NCBI GenBank assembly: GCA_015680685.1
Contig: MNCI01005255.1
Span: 665,758 to 729,757 of the forward strand
Length of the DNA: 64,000 bases
DNA from: Gnetum montanum
Taxonomy: Eukaryota; Streptophyta; Gnetopsida; Gnetales; Gnetaceae
Direction: 5' to 3'
Part shown: in pieces, positions 36,104-47,603 of the stretch
Position numbering within the stretch: position 1 is the first letter of the stretch
How the letters are laid out: every line of letters starts with the position of its first letter
Notes under the pieces: generated by a model
Told to the model about the DNA's origin: nothing
Database searches by the model: none
The model's input: only the letters and a program-made list of their open reading frames with translations
Program-made: the position numbers and the translations under genes

Positions 36104-37030
36104 TCATTCAGACGTTTTAGCTTTAAATATTGTGTCGGTTGTTGCTGCTCGTTTAGGTGTTTTGGCTCTAGGTGTTGCATTTTTTGTCGTGTGTGTTGCT
36201 TCAAGAGGTTCCTCTTTCAAGACCTGTGACATGTCTATGTTGTGGTTAGCTTGAAAGGAAGTGTTTTCGCCATGTATAATCACTTGTACACCTTCGTATG
36301 GAAAGTGGATTTCTTGATGTATCCGTGAGGAAACGGCTCGTTGTTGTGCTAGCCAAGGTCTACCAAGAATCATGTTGAAACTGGGCATCTCTTCTATGAT
36401 AGTGAATTCTGCGTTGGTGGGGAATTGTTCTCCTGCCATAAAGGCTAAGTTGATTGTGCCCTTAATTGTGACACATGATCCATTGAAAGATTTTAAACAC
36501 ATGGTTTTTGTTGGCATGATCTCATCTGCCATGCCTAGTTTGTCAATGACAGAGTATAGAACTACATTTGTTGCCACACCGTCATCAACGTGCACTCTGC
36601 GAATGGTACATTGCCCAACACATACACTAATCAATAATGGAGCTGTTGTGGCTTCCCCTCGTTTAGGGTTACATTTAACTACATCATCATGAAAGGCTAA
36701 GGTGTTTGAACCCAATCCTTGTCGTGTGTGTTGTGAAATCGTTGCACGGATGGATTCCATGTTAGCGGGGATGTCCTTTGTAATAGGAATGGATGCTAAC
36801 GTTTGCACTAAGGCTTCACAATGAGCCGATGATGTCATGACCAGATCGTACAAGCTCATGGTTGTGTTCTTTTGTTTAAGCGTTTGTTTCACCTGGGCTA
36901 GTGTAGCTACAAAGTCTGTGTTGTCTATCGTTGTGTTGGTTGCCTCTGTATGGGTTGAGGGCTTGGGCCTGGTTTGTTTGGGATTAGGGGAAGGGCCCCT
37001 AGTTAGTTGTTGTATACTAGGTGTGTCCAT
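36104..37030 (-). pseudogene. N3 aspartic protease domain (open 308-codon frame)
   Basis: The longest open frame in the window. From about residue 145: the active-site segment VHVDDGVATNVV, then GTINLAFMAGEQFP, then FNMILGRPWLAQQRAVSS, which together make a Tat-type retropepsin. A conserved tail, IHQEIHFPYEGVQVIIHGEN, is shared with N2. The N-terminal 130 residues are a Thr/Pro-rich linker to gag. The C terminus runs Ala/Thr/Lys-rich into a stop at 36104, with no RT after it. This part may still be nearly intact, but the upstream gag carries stops. Confidence 0.8.
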
Positions 37031-39395
37031 TGTTTTAGCTGTGGGTGTTGTTCATTGTTAGTTTGTCCTCTTCTACTTTCATTTGGTAGACTTATCTATG
37101 TTGTTGGCAAGGTTGACTCTTGAGGGAGGAGAGGTTGAGATGTTTCCTATGGTTGGCCTCATGGTAAGTGAAGGGCCATCACGTGGTGGCACTTTTATGA
37201 CAAATGGGAGTTTAGGAGGTGTTGTTATTTGACTAGCCTGTTGTGGCACTTGGATAACGAAAGGTTTCTTTGCGGTTGCGGTTGGTGCATCACGCCACTT
37301 TAACGTCTTAGCAGACGATTGTGGTGGTACTTTGACCACGAAGGGTGTCTTCGGTACTCGGGAGTGCATTGAATCTTGCCAATTTAACATCTTAGCAAAT
37401 TGGTGAGGTGGTGGTACTTTGACATGAAGGGTGTCGTCGGTGCTCTAGGTGGCACCTTGATGACGATGGGAGGCCCCTTGCTTGTGGAGGCAGAGGGGAT
37501 TGTTGCCTTGCTGGGAGGCACACGAATTACAAAAGGTTGCTGCATAGGTTTAGGCTTACTATCTATGCCAATGGAGTTTATGACATAGAAGGCATCGTTT
37601 GTGCTGGGTTGATTCAGGGTGTTGATGTTCAGTTGGCCCTGTTCTATCATTACTTGTAGATCATCCTTTAACGCACAGCAGGTGTCGGTATTGTGACCAG
37701 ACATCTGGTGGTAATGGTAGAATTGGTCTAACTTGAAATGTCGTGGAACTGGGGGCTCACTTTGTGCTGCTAAGGTGGGGTTTCTTAGTAGCTTGCAGTA
37801 CCTATCATATCGGCGGCGAGCATTCTCCGTTATGTGTTTGTATTGGATTTGCCCGGCTTTAAGGAGTTGCTCTAGTAGTTCCGAAGGTCGCGTAGGTAGC
37901 AGTGTGTACTTAGAGCGATCCTTGCGTTGAAAATTGGACCTTAAGGTTGCCCCTGTTGTTGCAGGTGGGTTGGTACTAGTGAATTTTGTTTTTGTGCTTG
38001 TGGCTATAGTTTTCGTTGTTGTTTGTTGTTTGGAAACGTGTTGGTTCTTGTAAGCCACATAGGCGGGGTCATTGCTAGTTTGTGCAGCTTGTTCAATGTT
38101 CTTGATCTGTGTGAATGCTTGGCTCAATGTTTGAGCGCTTAGGTAGTACAATTTTAACTTAATGAAGTCATTCATGGCTCCCTTCACAATCATAAGCAAA
38201 TACTTTTCAGGGATGGGCTCATGAAGTTCGTTAAGGGCTACACTTCATCGTTGGATGAACTTTTGCATAGGCTCAAGTGGTGCTTGTTTCACCTGTATCA
38301 GAGTGTCTAGGGTTGCTTCAGGCTTCAGGTTATACTTAAACCTGGTAATGAATTGGCGTAATAGATCCTCAAGAGAGGATATAGAGTTACATGGCAAGGC
38401 TCTGTACTAGTCTAAGGCTACGCTCGTTAAGGACATAGCAAACACGCGTAAGATTGAGTGGGGCCAAGCTTGAGCAATAGAGTTTCTGATCGAAACGTAA
38501 CTAAGCGAGCATTCGGATCTCCCTTCTTGTTGTATTTGGTGAGTTGTGGAAGTGTGATTCCCTTGGGTAAAGCTAACGGTGGTATTAAAGAGCTAATTGG
38601 ATCATCGTGGTAGAAATACAGTACTTTAACTTGTTTAGTGTTGGCAGTTCTGAGTTGCTTTATCTCATCAGCTAACACTTGCATCATTTATTTTTCTTCT
38701 GCCCACTCTTGAGCAGTAGGTAGATTAGTTGGTTGGGGAGATTGTTGGGTTGTCATTTGTTGTTATGAAGCAACGTTCAAAGTTGTGGTTGTGGGATGTG
38801 GCACGTTGAAGTGATTGGGTTGTTGAACAAGGGGTATGGTTCCTTGCCTGGCCACAAACTGTGAAGTGACACCCTCGATGTGTGGGGCCAATGCAATGAA
38901 AGTGACCTCTTACGTTTGCACGTGCGGTATGTACTGGGTGGAGATGGGGGTGGGTAATCTCTGTTGGGATACAGGTTCTTGTGTGCTCATTGATACTTGG
39001 TGAGTGGTTGTCTATCCCATGCGAGGATGGACTGATGGGTTCACGTAGGCATGGGGATTGAGGGTGTGGTATGAATCCTTAGGTTCAGATTGTGCCTCGA
39101 AGTCATCTACATCATGTTGATTTTCAGGCTCCTCATTAGGTCGCCGTGTGTTTTGGCCCCTTGCCAGAAGGAGCTTGGAGATGAGCCTATGATGAGGATC
39201 AGAAAGGGGGATGATGTCATATACAGAGGGGGTGAATTTATAACCTCCTATGTATATGAGCTCAAAGTTTCATTTTGCCTCCTGTTCTGTGTGATCAATA
39301 GGAAGGTTGGCCTAAATCTTCACACAGATGTAGTTATACTATTCTTGTGTGGGGACTATGAAGGCGCGTGCGCTAGAGTTTCGGGATGATTCCAT
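37031..39395 (-). pseudogene. N3 gag, nearly readable
   Basis: Likely start ATG at 39393-39395 (MESSRNSSARA), in one frame with scattered TAG, TAA and TGA stops. Capsid core: VLYFYHDDPISSLIPPLALP (near 38600), then ALPCNSISSLEDLLRQFITR (near 38390), then the open segment 37384-38199 with IVKGAMNDFIKLKLYYLS. The zinc-finger-like block has YHYHQMSGHNTDTCCALKDD near 37690, typical of Tat gag. Downstream repeats of P-F-V-I-x-V-P-P (about seven) form a linker before the protease. The frame changes at about 37390. Confidence 0.75.
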
Positions 39396-39749
39396 GGTGA
39401 TGTGTGACGGGGCAGCGTATCAGCTAGCTAACAAGTGCCGAGTGTATTTCGGGCTAAGTGTGCAGAGTGTTCGACGTGTGAACACTGAAAATATTTCTAA
39501 GTGTCCAGCGTGTACAGCATAAACGGGAGGAAATTTGGCTAAGTATGAAATTATGAACTATAGTCGTATGCGGATGGCGATCTCAGGTAAGAGGAAGTCA
39601 TCTCGAAATTGTTATGTTGTGTGTATTGTATGCCTTGGACAAGGTGATCCATGTTGGTGGTTGTTAGTACTTAGACCGATTTGAAGTAGGTGTGAATCGT
39701 AGCGAATTTGGCTTCGAAATGGATGCATTTTGTGTGTTTTTATTGAAAA

Positions 39750-39900
39750 AACACTGTAGCGGTACTGTAGCAGCATAAACACTGTAGTAGCGTGAACACT
39801 GTAGCAGCGTAGACATTATAGCAGTGTAAACACTGTAGCAGTGTAGACACTATAGCAGTGTAAACACTATAGTAGCGTAAACCCTATGTTTGAACAAGTA
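39750..39900. repeat. 17-bp minisatellite in the N3 leader
   Basis: Seven to eight units like ACACTGTAGCAGCGTAA in tandem between the PBS and gag, with C/T and G/A variants. It lies in the 5' leader of the RNA, where packaging or dimerisation signals usually are; function unknown. Confidence 0.8.
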
Positions 39901-39939
39901 ACGTGATCAGCGTTTTGATTAAACAAAAAACAAGTCAGG

Positions 39940-39956
39940 CCCTCCTTCTAGTGCCA
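39940..39956 (-). other. N3 primer binding site candidate
   Basis: The minus strand TGGCACTAGAAGGAGGG starts five bases from the LTR end. It begins with TGG, as expected for pairing with a tRNA CCA end, and matches the N2 site. tRNA identity not assigned. Confidence 0.6.
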
Positions 39957-39961
39957 ATTTC

Positions 39962-41298
39962 TGTACTATCTGAAATCGTCGGTCTCCAGCTAGAATGAAA
40001 CAAAAACTAGGAGATCCCCAGACAAGCACATAAGACCCTACCTTTGTTTGAGGGCAAGTTGGAATTAACGAAGGTAGAGTACCTTGAGTGGTCCGCACGC
40101 AGATCAAATAAGGATTTCCCCGAATGTACACCGATATACTGTATGCTGGGTTATATGTAAACAACGTAACTAATGCAATACGGAACGTAAACGTACAAGA
40201 GCGTAGATGTACAAGAACGTAAACGTATAGGAGCGTAAACGTACAGGAATGCAAATAATGAACATACAATAATGAACGAACTAAACTGTAACAAATCTGA
40301 ACAGAAGAAGTATGGCAATATTTCTGCAAATAAAAGTTACAATGCACTGGTCTTAATGCAGTTGTGGACCTGACACAAGGCAGACGAAAATCTCCGGTGA
40401 ATGCAGGGGGATGATTTTTCGTTGGTTTCGGTTGCAGGCATAGCGTAAAGGCTATATGCTCAGCATGCAGGATGGAAGCCCAACGTGCAGGGTTTTCTCT
40501 CTTGTTTCTCAGCGTCTCTTGTTCTCTTTTTTGTCTCTGGTTTGCTCAAAATTGCCAACCTCGATCTAATGGAAAATTAGGATTTTTATACAGGTTTAGA
40601 CATTAGACTCGGGTTGGGTGACATGTGGTGCATTAACCGGGTGCAAAAGAATGAAATGTTACAAGTGTACAATGTGCTGCATCTACTAAGCGTATACGTT
40701 GGGCGTATATGCTGTGTGCGTTGGGCGTACACACTATGTTCTGGGTGTATACGATGTGTGTTGGGCGTATACGCCGGGTGTATATGCTGTATCTACTGGG
40801 TGTATACGCTGTATCTACTAGGTGTATACGTTGGGTGTGCAAGATGTACATGCTCAACGTATGGACTTTAGAATGCAAGATGCCAACACCTAATGATTGC
40901 TCTGTTCATATGAGTTGATGCTGTGTCCAGATCTTGCTTTGAAATGCTGTTTCCATGCTGTCTCAGGGGATTGCATGCTGGGCGTATACACCAGTCATAC
41001 ATGCTGAGCGTACATGTGAGGCGTGTACGCTGGGTGTGTACGCTGGGCGTATACGCTGTGGATACAAACTTGGGCATATACATTGGGCGTATACGCTGGT
41101 AATGTGTACTTAGTGTAAACTAAGTATTTTGAGCTCCAAAGTTGCCATGTTTGATGCCAGATGTTGCCGTGGTCGTCGGTGGATCCCAGGGAACTTTTAC
41201 TTGCTTGATTCAACTCTGTTTGATACTGTATTTGAGGCTTTCAAGCTTGATCATGCTGAGGACCAACATGACTTAGCTCAATTTCTGTCTTCAAGCAT
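39962..41298 (-). repeat. N3 LTR-B (5' LTR), cut at its U3 side
   Basis: Starts TGTACTATCTGAAATCG on the + strand like LTR-A and runs collinear with it to TTCAAGCAT at 41298, then joins an inverted LTR piece. TATA box (minus) at about 40582-40592. GCGTATACGC-type array at 40680-41100. Confidence 0.85.
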
Positions 41299-42285
41299 GT
41301 ACACTCAGCATGTACGACTGATGTATACGCCCGACATGTAATCCTCGGAGACGACATGGAAACAACATTTCAGAGCAAGATCTGGATAGAGCATCAAATC
41401 ATATGAATAGGGTAATTATCAGGTGTTGGCATCTTGCATTCTGGAGTCCATACGCTAAGCATGTACATCCTGCACGCCCTGCCTATACGCCCAGCAGATA
41501 CAGCGTATACGCCCGGTATATTCGCCTCGCAAATACAGCGTATACGTCCAGAACACAACGTGTACGCCTAGCACACACAGCGTATATGCTTAGTAGATGC
41601 GGTGCATTGTACACTTGTAACATTTCATTCTTTTGCACCCGGTCAATGCGCCACATGTCACCCAACCCGAGTCTAACGTCTAAACTTGTATAAAAACCCC
41701 AATTTTCCATTAGATCGAGGTTGGCAATTTTGAGCAAACCAGAGACAAAAAAGAGAACAAGAGACACTGAGAAACGAGAGCAAAAACCCTGCACGCTAAG
41801 CTTCCATCCTGCACGCTAGGCATACAGCCTTTATGCTGTGCCTGTAGTTGAAACCAGCGAACAATCATCCCCCTGCATCCACCGGAGCTTTCCGTCCGTC
41901 TTGTGTCAGGTCCACAACTACGTTAAGATCGGTGCATTGTAACTTTTATTTGCAGAAATATTGCCATACTTCTTCTGTTTAGATTTATTATAGTTTAGTT
42001 CGTTCATTATTGTATGTTCATTGTTTGCATTCCTGTACGTCTACGCTCCTGTATGTTTATGCTCCATATTGCATTAGTTACGCCATTTACGTATAACCCA
42101 GCGTACAGTATATTGGTGTACGTTCGGGGAAATCCTTGTTTGATCTGTGTGCAGACCACTCAAGGTACTCTTCCTTCATTAATTCCAGCTTGCCCTCAAG
42201 CGAAGGCAGGGTCTTCTATGCTTGTCCGGGGATCTCTTGGTTTCTGTTTCATTCTAGTCGAAGATCGACGATTTCGGACAGTACA
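41299..42285 (+). repeat. Inverted partial LTR closing N3
   Basis: Reverse complement of LTR positions equivalent to 32957-34020, ending GATTTCGGACAGTACA at 42285 next to the TSD. TATAAAAA lies at 41689-41696 on the + strand, and array words at 41450-41600. About 75 bp of array units are missing relative to LTR-A. The join at 41298 has CAT microhomology. Confidence 0.85.
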
Positions 42286-42619
42286 AATAGCCTATGACCG
42301 AAATCTTGACTTGAGTCTAGCACAAAGAGAATGATTGATCAACCTTAACATGGTAAATGAAAATCAATTAGTGGTCCTTTCCTTGAATGAAGTGCACAAT
42401 CCATTTAGCAAGCAACAACATGACCTAAGAATAAGGAAAGTCAAATTTCAACCTGGAGATAAGGTCCTCTACTGGAACCCCATACATGTTCCACAACAAA
42501 CAATTCAAACATTATATAAGGGGCCTGATATAATTGACAGAAATTTTTCTTCTAGGGCCATGTTAATTTACAAACCTAAGAGTTCAAAAAAAAATAGTTG
42601 GTCAACATTCAATAAATAA
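42286..42619 (+). pseudogene. Element 3 integrase, C-terminal part
   Basis: Resumes directly after the TSD, in line with the text before 32957: a leucine-rich LDLSLAQRE block, then VKFQPGDKVLYWNP (42440-42480), the usual F-K-P-G-D context of Gypsy integrase C-terminal domains, then GPDIIDR and a stop at 42617. Aligns with Element 1 at 14660-15100. Confidence 0.8.
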
Positions 42620-44100
42620 AACCTTTCCATGAACCCATGCGAGCCATTGCAACAAATACCTCATCGAATGAACAACCTTGCTCAATCTTTTAGATCTCCC
42701 CCTTCCAAATTAGTTGTGGGTGAGATACCCATCTATGCTAACTATTTACATGGATTCTCAATTTTTCTATTTTTTGTTTTACACATTTTTGTTTTATACA
42801 TTGTTTAATTTGCACTATTTTTTTATACTTTTTCCTATTTTACACCATCATTGGTATGTTCAATTTTCTGGAATATTTTACACTTTCTTGTATAATTCCT
42901 TTGTTTTGGGTACGATTTTCAAAATTTTTGCTAACAAACTCCTTTATGCCAATAGAACATAGTGATGCTATAGTTGTTGTTAATAGTGGTTTGTATTTAT
43001 GGTTTTTGATTACTAATGTCTAGTTTGTATTTTTGAATTTTGGTATTGATAACTAAGACATGGTTTCTTTTTCATGGAACAGGTAGTAAATCCATGACAT
43101 CTACCCATCTATAGACTCTATGGTTTTCCTTGTACTTATGGTTTTTGATTGCTAATGTCTAGTTTCTATTTTTGAATTTTGGTACCAATAACTAAGACAT
43201 GGTTTCTTTTTGATGGAAAAGGTAGTGAGTCCACAACATCCACCCATCTACAGACTCTATGGTTTTTCATATCTTAGAAGTATGAGATTCCTTTTCATTA
43301 AGTAAAACCTTAAATGAACTTGTGACCTTGATAGTTTTTGAACTTGAAAAGGATTCAAAGGTTTGAATAGGGTGTGACTTCAAGGGGACTCAATACTCAC
43401 TGTACCCTTCTGCTTACTTAGATGCTTATGTGTTTTCATGGATTTCTTACCATTCCATGTCAACCAATAATAAGAAGTTGAATAAGACTTTGCATGGTGT
43501 GGTTTTCATCCAAAAGGAAAACACAAAACAAAAAAAAGACAAAAAGTCATATAACCACAAAATTCACGAGGGACTTCATGTGACCTTAAGAAATAACTCT
43601 ATTCAACTTTCTCTCCCATTCATCTATGCTTTTGATGACTCACCTCACTATGAGTATCCATGTCCTTGTTTGATGTTTTGGTTTGACGTGCTTGAATTTT
43701 TAGGTAGATTCTTCTAGGTTTTGGTCCTTAACTTTCATAATCATTAATCATCTATGGGATCCACAAACTCCTTAGGTTCAAGTTATGCAAGGGCAAGAAG
43801 GGCATGTTTTTGCTATGGGGAGGATCCACTTGCATATCTCTTAGTTGGATTAGTTACATACCTCATTCTTAGACATTTCCATAGTCCAAACCTTCATGCG
43901 CTTCATCCGATGCATTCAATTGTGCACTTCTTAAGGAAATTTCTTCAATAAACACATTTTCCACCCAATTTTTCAAATTTTTGAGCTTTCCATGACCCTC
44001 TTCAATGATTCCATCAAGTTCTTAGCTTTTTTGGAACTCCATGGATTCCACTTTCATTAGAAAAATCTATGTATATTTTGAGAAATTCAAGTTGAAAAAT
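42620..44100 (+). other. Element 3 untranslated segment with a 139-bp tandem duplication
   Basis: No gene. Two copies of a 139-bp unit (42992-43130 and 43131-43269), each with TATGGTTTTTGATT, CTAAGACATGGTTTC and ACCCATCTA words. Elements 1 and 2 have one copy of the corresponding segment, so the duplication is specific to this copy or its subfamily. Confidence 0.65.
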
Positions 44101-44109
44101 TTTGTTTGC

Positions 44110-44210
44110 ATCCTTTGTAAATAGGTACCTGTTGATAGATCCCCTACATATATTAGACCTCGTACACAAGACCCCATCAATGTAGCACAAAAATAGTATA
44201 TATATACATC
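44110..44210 (+). promoter_or_regulatory. TATA block upstream of ORF3 (Element 3)
   Basis: CCCCATCAATGTAGC, then TATATATATA (44197-44206), then a leader homologous to Element 1's leader after its internal TATA box (shared TTTGCAATTTT and TTGTCCAAATCACT words at 44250-44320). ORF3 begins about 440 bp later. The modules are more worn than in Element 1. Confidence 0.4.
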
Positions 44211-44649
44211 CCATAGTTCAAATTTTTCACATTTCATTTCAAATGCCAGAGGAGTTTTTGCAATTTTCAGAGCCTAAAACCTGCCAAAAGCCATATCTTC
44301 CAAATTATTTGTCCAAATCACTCTATTCTTCAACCCTATAGCTACTAGAGGTAAACTCTTAGTTGTGGGGGCCACAAACTTGAAGTTTTTGACAGAAAAA
44401 TTTTCTAAATATTTCTAACTCCCATAAAGGTTTAACAAAGAAACCAACATGAAAACATCAAATTACAAAAACTAAACCCTTTCAACTAGCTCTAGTAATA
44501 CTTTAAGCATAAAAATTAATAAAATAATTATAAAATAACCAATCTACCATGTTTCAACATTAGCCTATGTGTAACTAACTGATGATATGAGGTATCAAAC
44601 ATTATAGGTTACACATTATATATACTAATCCTTATATGTGTTGTGACCA

Positions 44650-47400
44650 CAAATGATACCAAAGGAAAAGCACACATAGGAAGGAGGACCACGAATGGGA
44701 AGGGGCCAAGAATAGGCCCAAGAAGAATAAGTAGCAACCCATGCTATGGGACATCTTAGGAAGGAGCCCAAAGTTGAATCTATCTATTAGATTCTAGAAT
44801 AAGTAGTAGCGATAAAGAAATCCCACCAAGATGAGGTACTAGCTCCATAAGAAAACCTTGAGGTGACCTTAACAGAAGGCTACCTTAAGTAGATCAAATC
44901 AAAGGAGGTTCAAAAAGAAATTCTCCAAGAGTTGAATTTTGGCTTTTTCTTAGAGCAACCACCTTAAGAAGTACAAGATCAAGGACATTTCAGTGTCATA
45001 CTTGATGCAAGCCATTTTAGAGGCACTTGGGTTTCCAGCAACTAGGGTAAATCTTGTTGCAATTCCAATACAAATAGACCCCATCATTAAGAAAGAATGG
45101 ATACATTGATGTTATTGTATCAATCATAAGAAGTCTGGTGCACTCATACCAGTGGAGAGAATCTACTATAAGATTGTAGCCTTTTACTTAAATCCAATAG
45201 TGAGGCCAAGCAAGATAACTACCTTCTTTGCCCATGCATGTGTCTCTCTAAGTGATAAATTCCCTATCAACCTTCCACATCTAATCTATCTGAAGATAGA
45301 AAAGTGCTTTAAGGAGAAAAAATATGGAAAGAAAACACTCCCCTTTCCATTCCTCATCAGAAAACTATGTCGAAGTGGAGGAATAACCGGCTATTCAAAT
45401 GACAATGTCCAATGTGCTCCATCCACTAACTAGATGAAGATGATGAAGGACAAAGTCCTTACAAAAGTCATGCAAGAAGAGGAGTAGTAACCACCACCCA
45501 CTCAGTAAATAGTGCTAAATATCATTGCAACTTCTCAATGGTTGAGTGAATTTTGAGAATGACTCTTCAATGAGCAAGAGTAACAAGCAGGAACAAGTAG
45601 TAGCAATCCATCTATGTACTGGCCAACAATGAGTCACTTGAATGAAGTGGCTTGAGTAGTTAGCTAGATGGAGGAAGGTGGACCAAGATTTTTAGCCCAA
45701 AGAATGCAATTGCCCAAAAGATTAAATCATACCATCCAAGAGGTAATAGTATCCCTCTCACAATAGTAGTAATTTCTAGAAATATCTAGGAATGTTACTA
45801 CCTTTTGTGTGAGCTTGGAGGAGGATGAGAGGACAATAGTTTTGGTGATGAAGCATTAGGGGAAGGAGAAAATTGCAAAGGTGGTTGCTAATAGAATTTT
45901 TGAAACTCTAATGCACCTATGGAATTTATACTAGAAGTCTATACACTTAAAGATATGCAAACATTTATAGGCATAGTAAGTAGCAAGTTGACTGCATTAT
46001 AGCATGAATAATTGCTAGACCAACTGGTGGGAACTAGGTAACCAATTCTAGACATCTTCAACCTTCCAAAAAACATAACTACAACGTAAAGTTGTTGGAA
46101 GTAAGGGGAAATAACATCATTTTGGAGGGAAACTTGAAATAGCCAAAGAGATAAATAAATGTTTGGTTGTAGAGGTTGCCAAAATAAGAGCCCAAAGTAC
46201 TGACCTTGCATTCCTCAACCCAACACTAACAAAGGATGAAGCTCTTAAATAGCTTCACACAAGTTTAAAAGGAGTTGAAGGTGTGATGGAGATGAAGGTG
46301 TTCTATCAATCTTTGGTAGAGGCCACTTAGCATAAGATTTAGAAGGCATTGGATCAACCTTGCCAGAAGAATGTACAATTGACTATAGAGAATCATTGCC
46401 TAGAAAATGTTGATGCAAAAAAATAGCATATGGTAAATTTCATTCATCAACAACAAGAGAAGCTACCAAAAGTGAACACTAAGCTAAGGAGATTGGTAGC
46501 AAAAAATAGAAACCTCTCCATGGAGGAGGTTCATGCTTTTTGCCAAAATGCTACAATTGAACAAGCCACCTCGAAATTAGAGGCTCTCAAATTAGAGTTA
46601 AAAATCACTACAAAGATTAGGTCAATCTTAAAAAAAGAGTAAATGAAAAGCACATCTAGTTGACAAAGGAAAAAGTAAATGAGATCCTCTAACAACTCTA
46701 GCAAGGATGAGAGGTATGGAAACCTATTGCAGATGGGATAGATGCCTACAATAAGATGAAGATCTGCATGAAGGAGTTGCAGATTTAGGAGATGACTAAA
46801 TACATAAAGTTTGCCAATCTTTGATATTGAAATCTAGCTATGCTGATTACTAGATGGCTATGGTCTAAAGTGGAAAAATCAGTGGCCAGCTCATACTTAT
46901 TATATGAGGCAGAGTTCAAGCATCACAAGGACACCAAGCAGAAGCTTATAGTGGCAAATGCAAAATTTAAGGTTCTCAAGGCCAGGTTCACAATCAAAGA
47001 TAAAATTCCAAGAACCTAGCTAAGAGGATGAACAAATACTAGGAGTCTTTGAACACAATTAGGATGTTCAATATCAAATGTAAGTAATTCACTACCTAGT
47101 TTGTCAATGTAAAGGAGTTGATCCCAGTAATGTCCTATCTGTGGGATATCCCCATTCCATCCCACATTGGTAATGTCATGTGGACTTTAAATGATCTCTG
47201 AAGCAAGGTGAAGAAGACGAAGGCATTGTTAAATTCCTTTATATTTCATCAAAAGTGGCAACTATAACAAGATAACAACAACTACCTCAACCACTAAATG
47301 TGTTTCAAGTTGGAGAAGGTCCCTTGGAACCTCAACAACCTCCATTGCCTAGGACCATCTAATCTTTTCAACCATCTCCACACTATTAGAGGATGTGTTA
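44650..47400 (+). pseudogene. Element 3 ORF3, degenerate
   Basis: Partner of Element 1 ORF3. The open segment 45152-45433 has YYKIVAFYLNPIVRPSK, then IYLKIEKCFKEKKYGKK, then PFPFLIRKLCRSGGI, like the plant 'putative transposon protein' domain. Segment 46430-46642 is Leu/Lys/Glu-rich and probably coiled coil. The C-terminal tail has EGPLEPQQPPLPR near 47300-47350. No Cys-rich ectodomain or membrane anchor is visible. Many TAG stops fit CAG. Confidence 0.6.
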
Positions 47401-47592
47401 TCCAATTTTGTTCAAGCATGTTCTAGTGTTCAAATTTATGTTATGAACACCAGAAGTTTTTCATCAATATCAATCTGTACACTTGGGCACTTAGTTTTGT
47501 TTTATTATGTTAGTTTTATTATGTCATGTATCAGTTAGTAATCCCATACCTTCCGAATTTTGTAAAGAACTCAAGGATGAATTTCTATTTGT

Positions 47593-47603
47593 TAATGGGG
47601 GTA
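47593..47603 (+). other. Element 3 polypurine tract
   Basis: TAATGGGGGTA directly before the LTR TG. Elements 1 and 2 have the equivalent on the minus strand. All three share ACTCAAGGATGA about 30 bp upstream. Confidence 0.65.

Larger units (their letters stand above)
32957..42285 (-). mobile_element. N3: Tat-like gag-protease element with an inverted third LTR copy
   Basis: Flanked by a perfect 5-bp TSD AATAG (32952-32956 and 42286-42290) in Element 3's integrase. Minus-strand order: LTR-B (39962-41298), PBS, leader minisatellite, gag, protease, non-coding 3' region, LTR-A (from 32957). No RT, RNase H or IN. To the right of LTR-B lies an inverted partial LTR (41299-42285), so both outer ends read TGTACT...AGTACA, i.e. 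both are U5 ends. Many CpG sites remain, unlike its host, so it is the youngest element here. Confidence 0.85.

Noticed and set aside
35960-37061. Several + strand open frames between 35960 and 37061
   Set aside because: They are antisense to the well-supported N3 protease frame and show no domain of their own.
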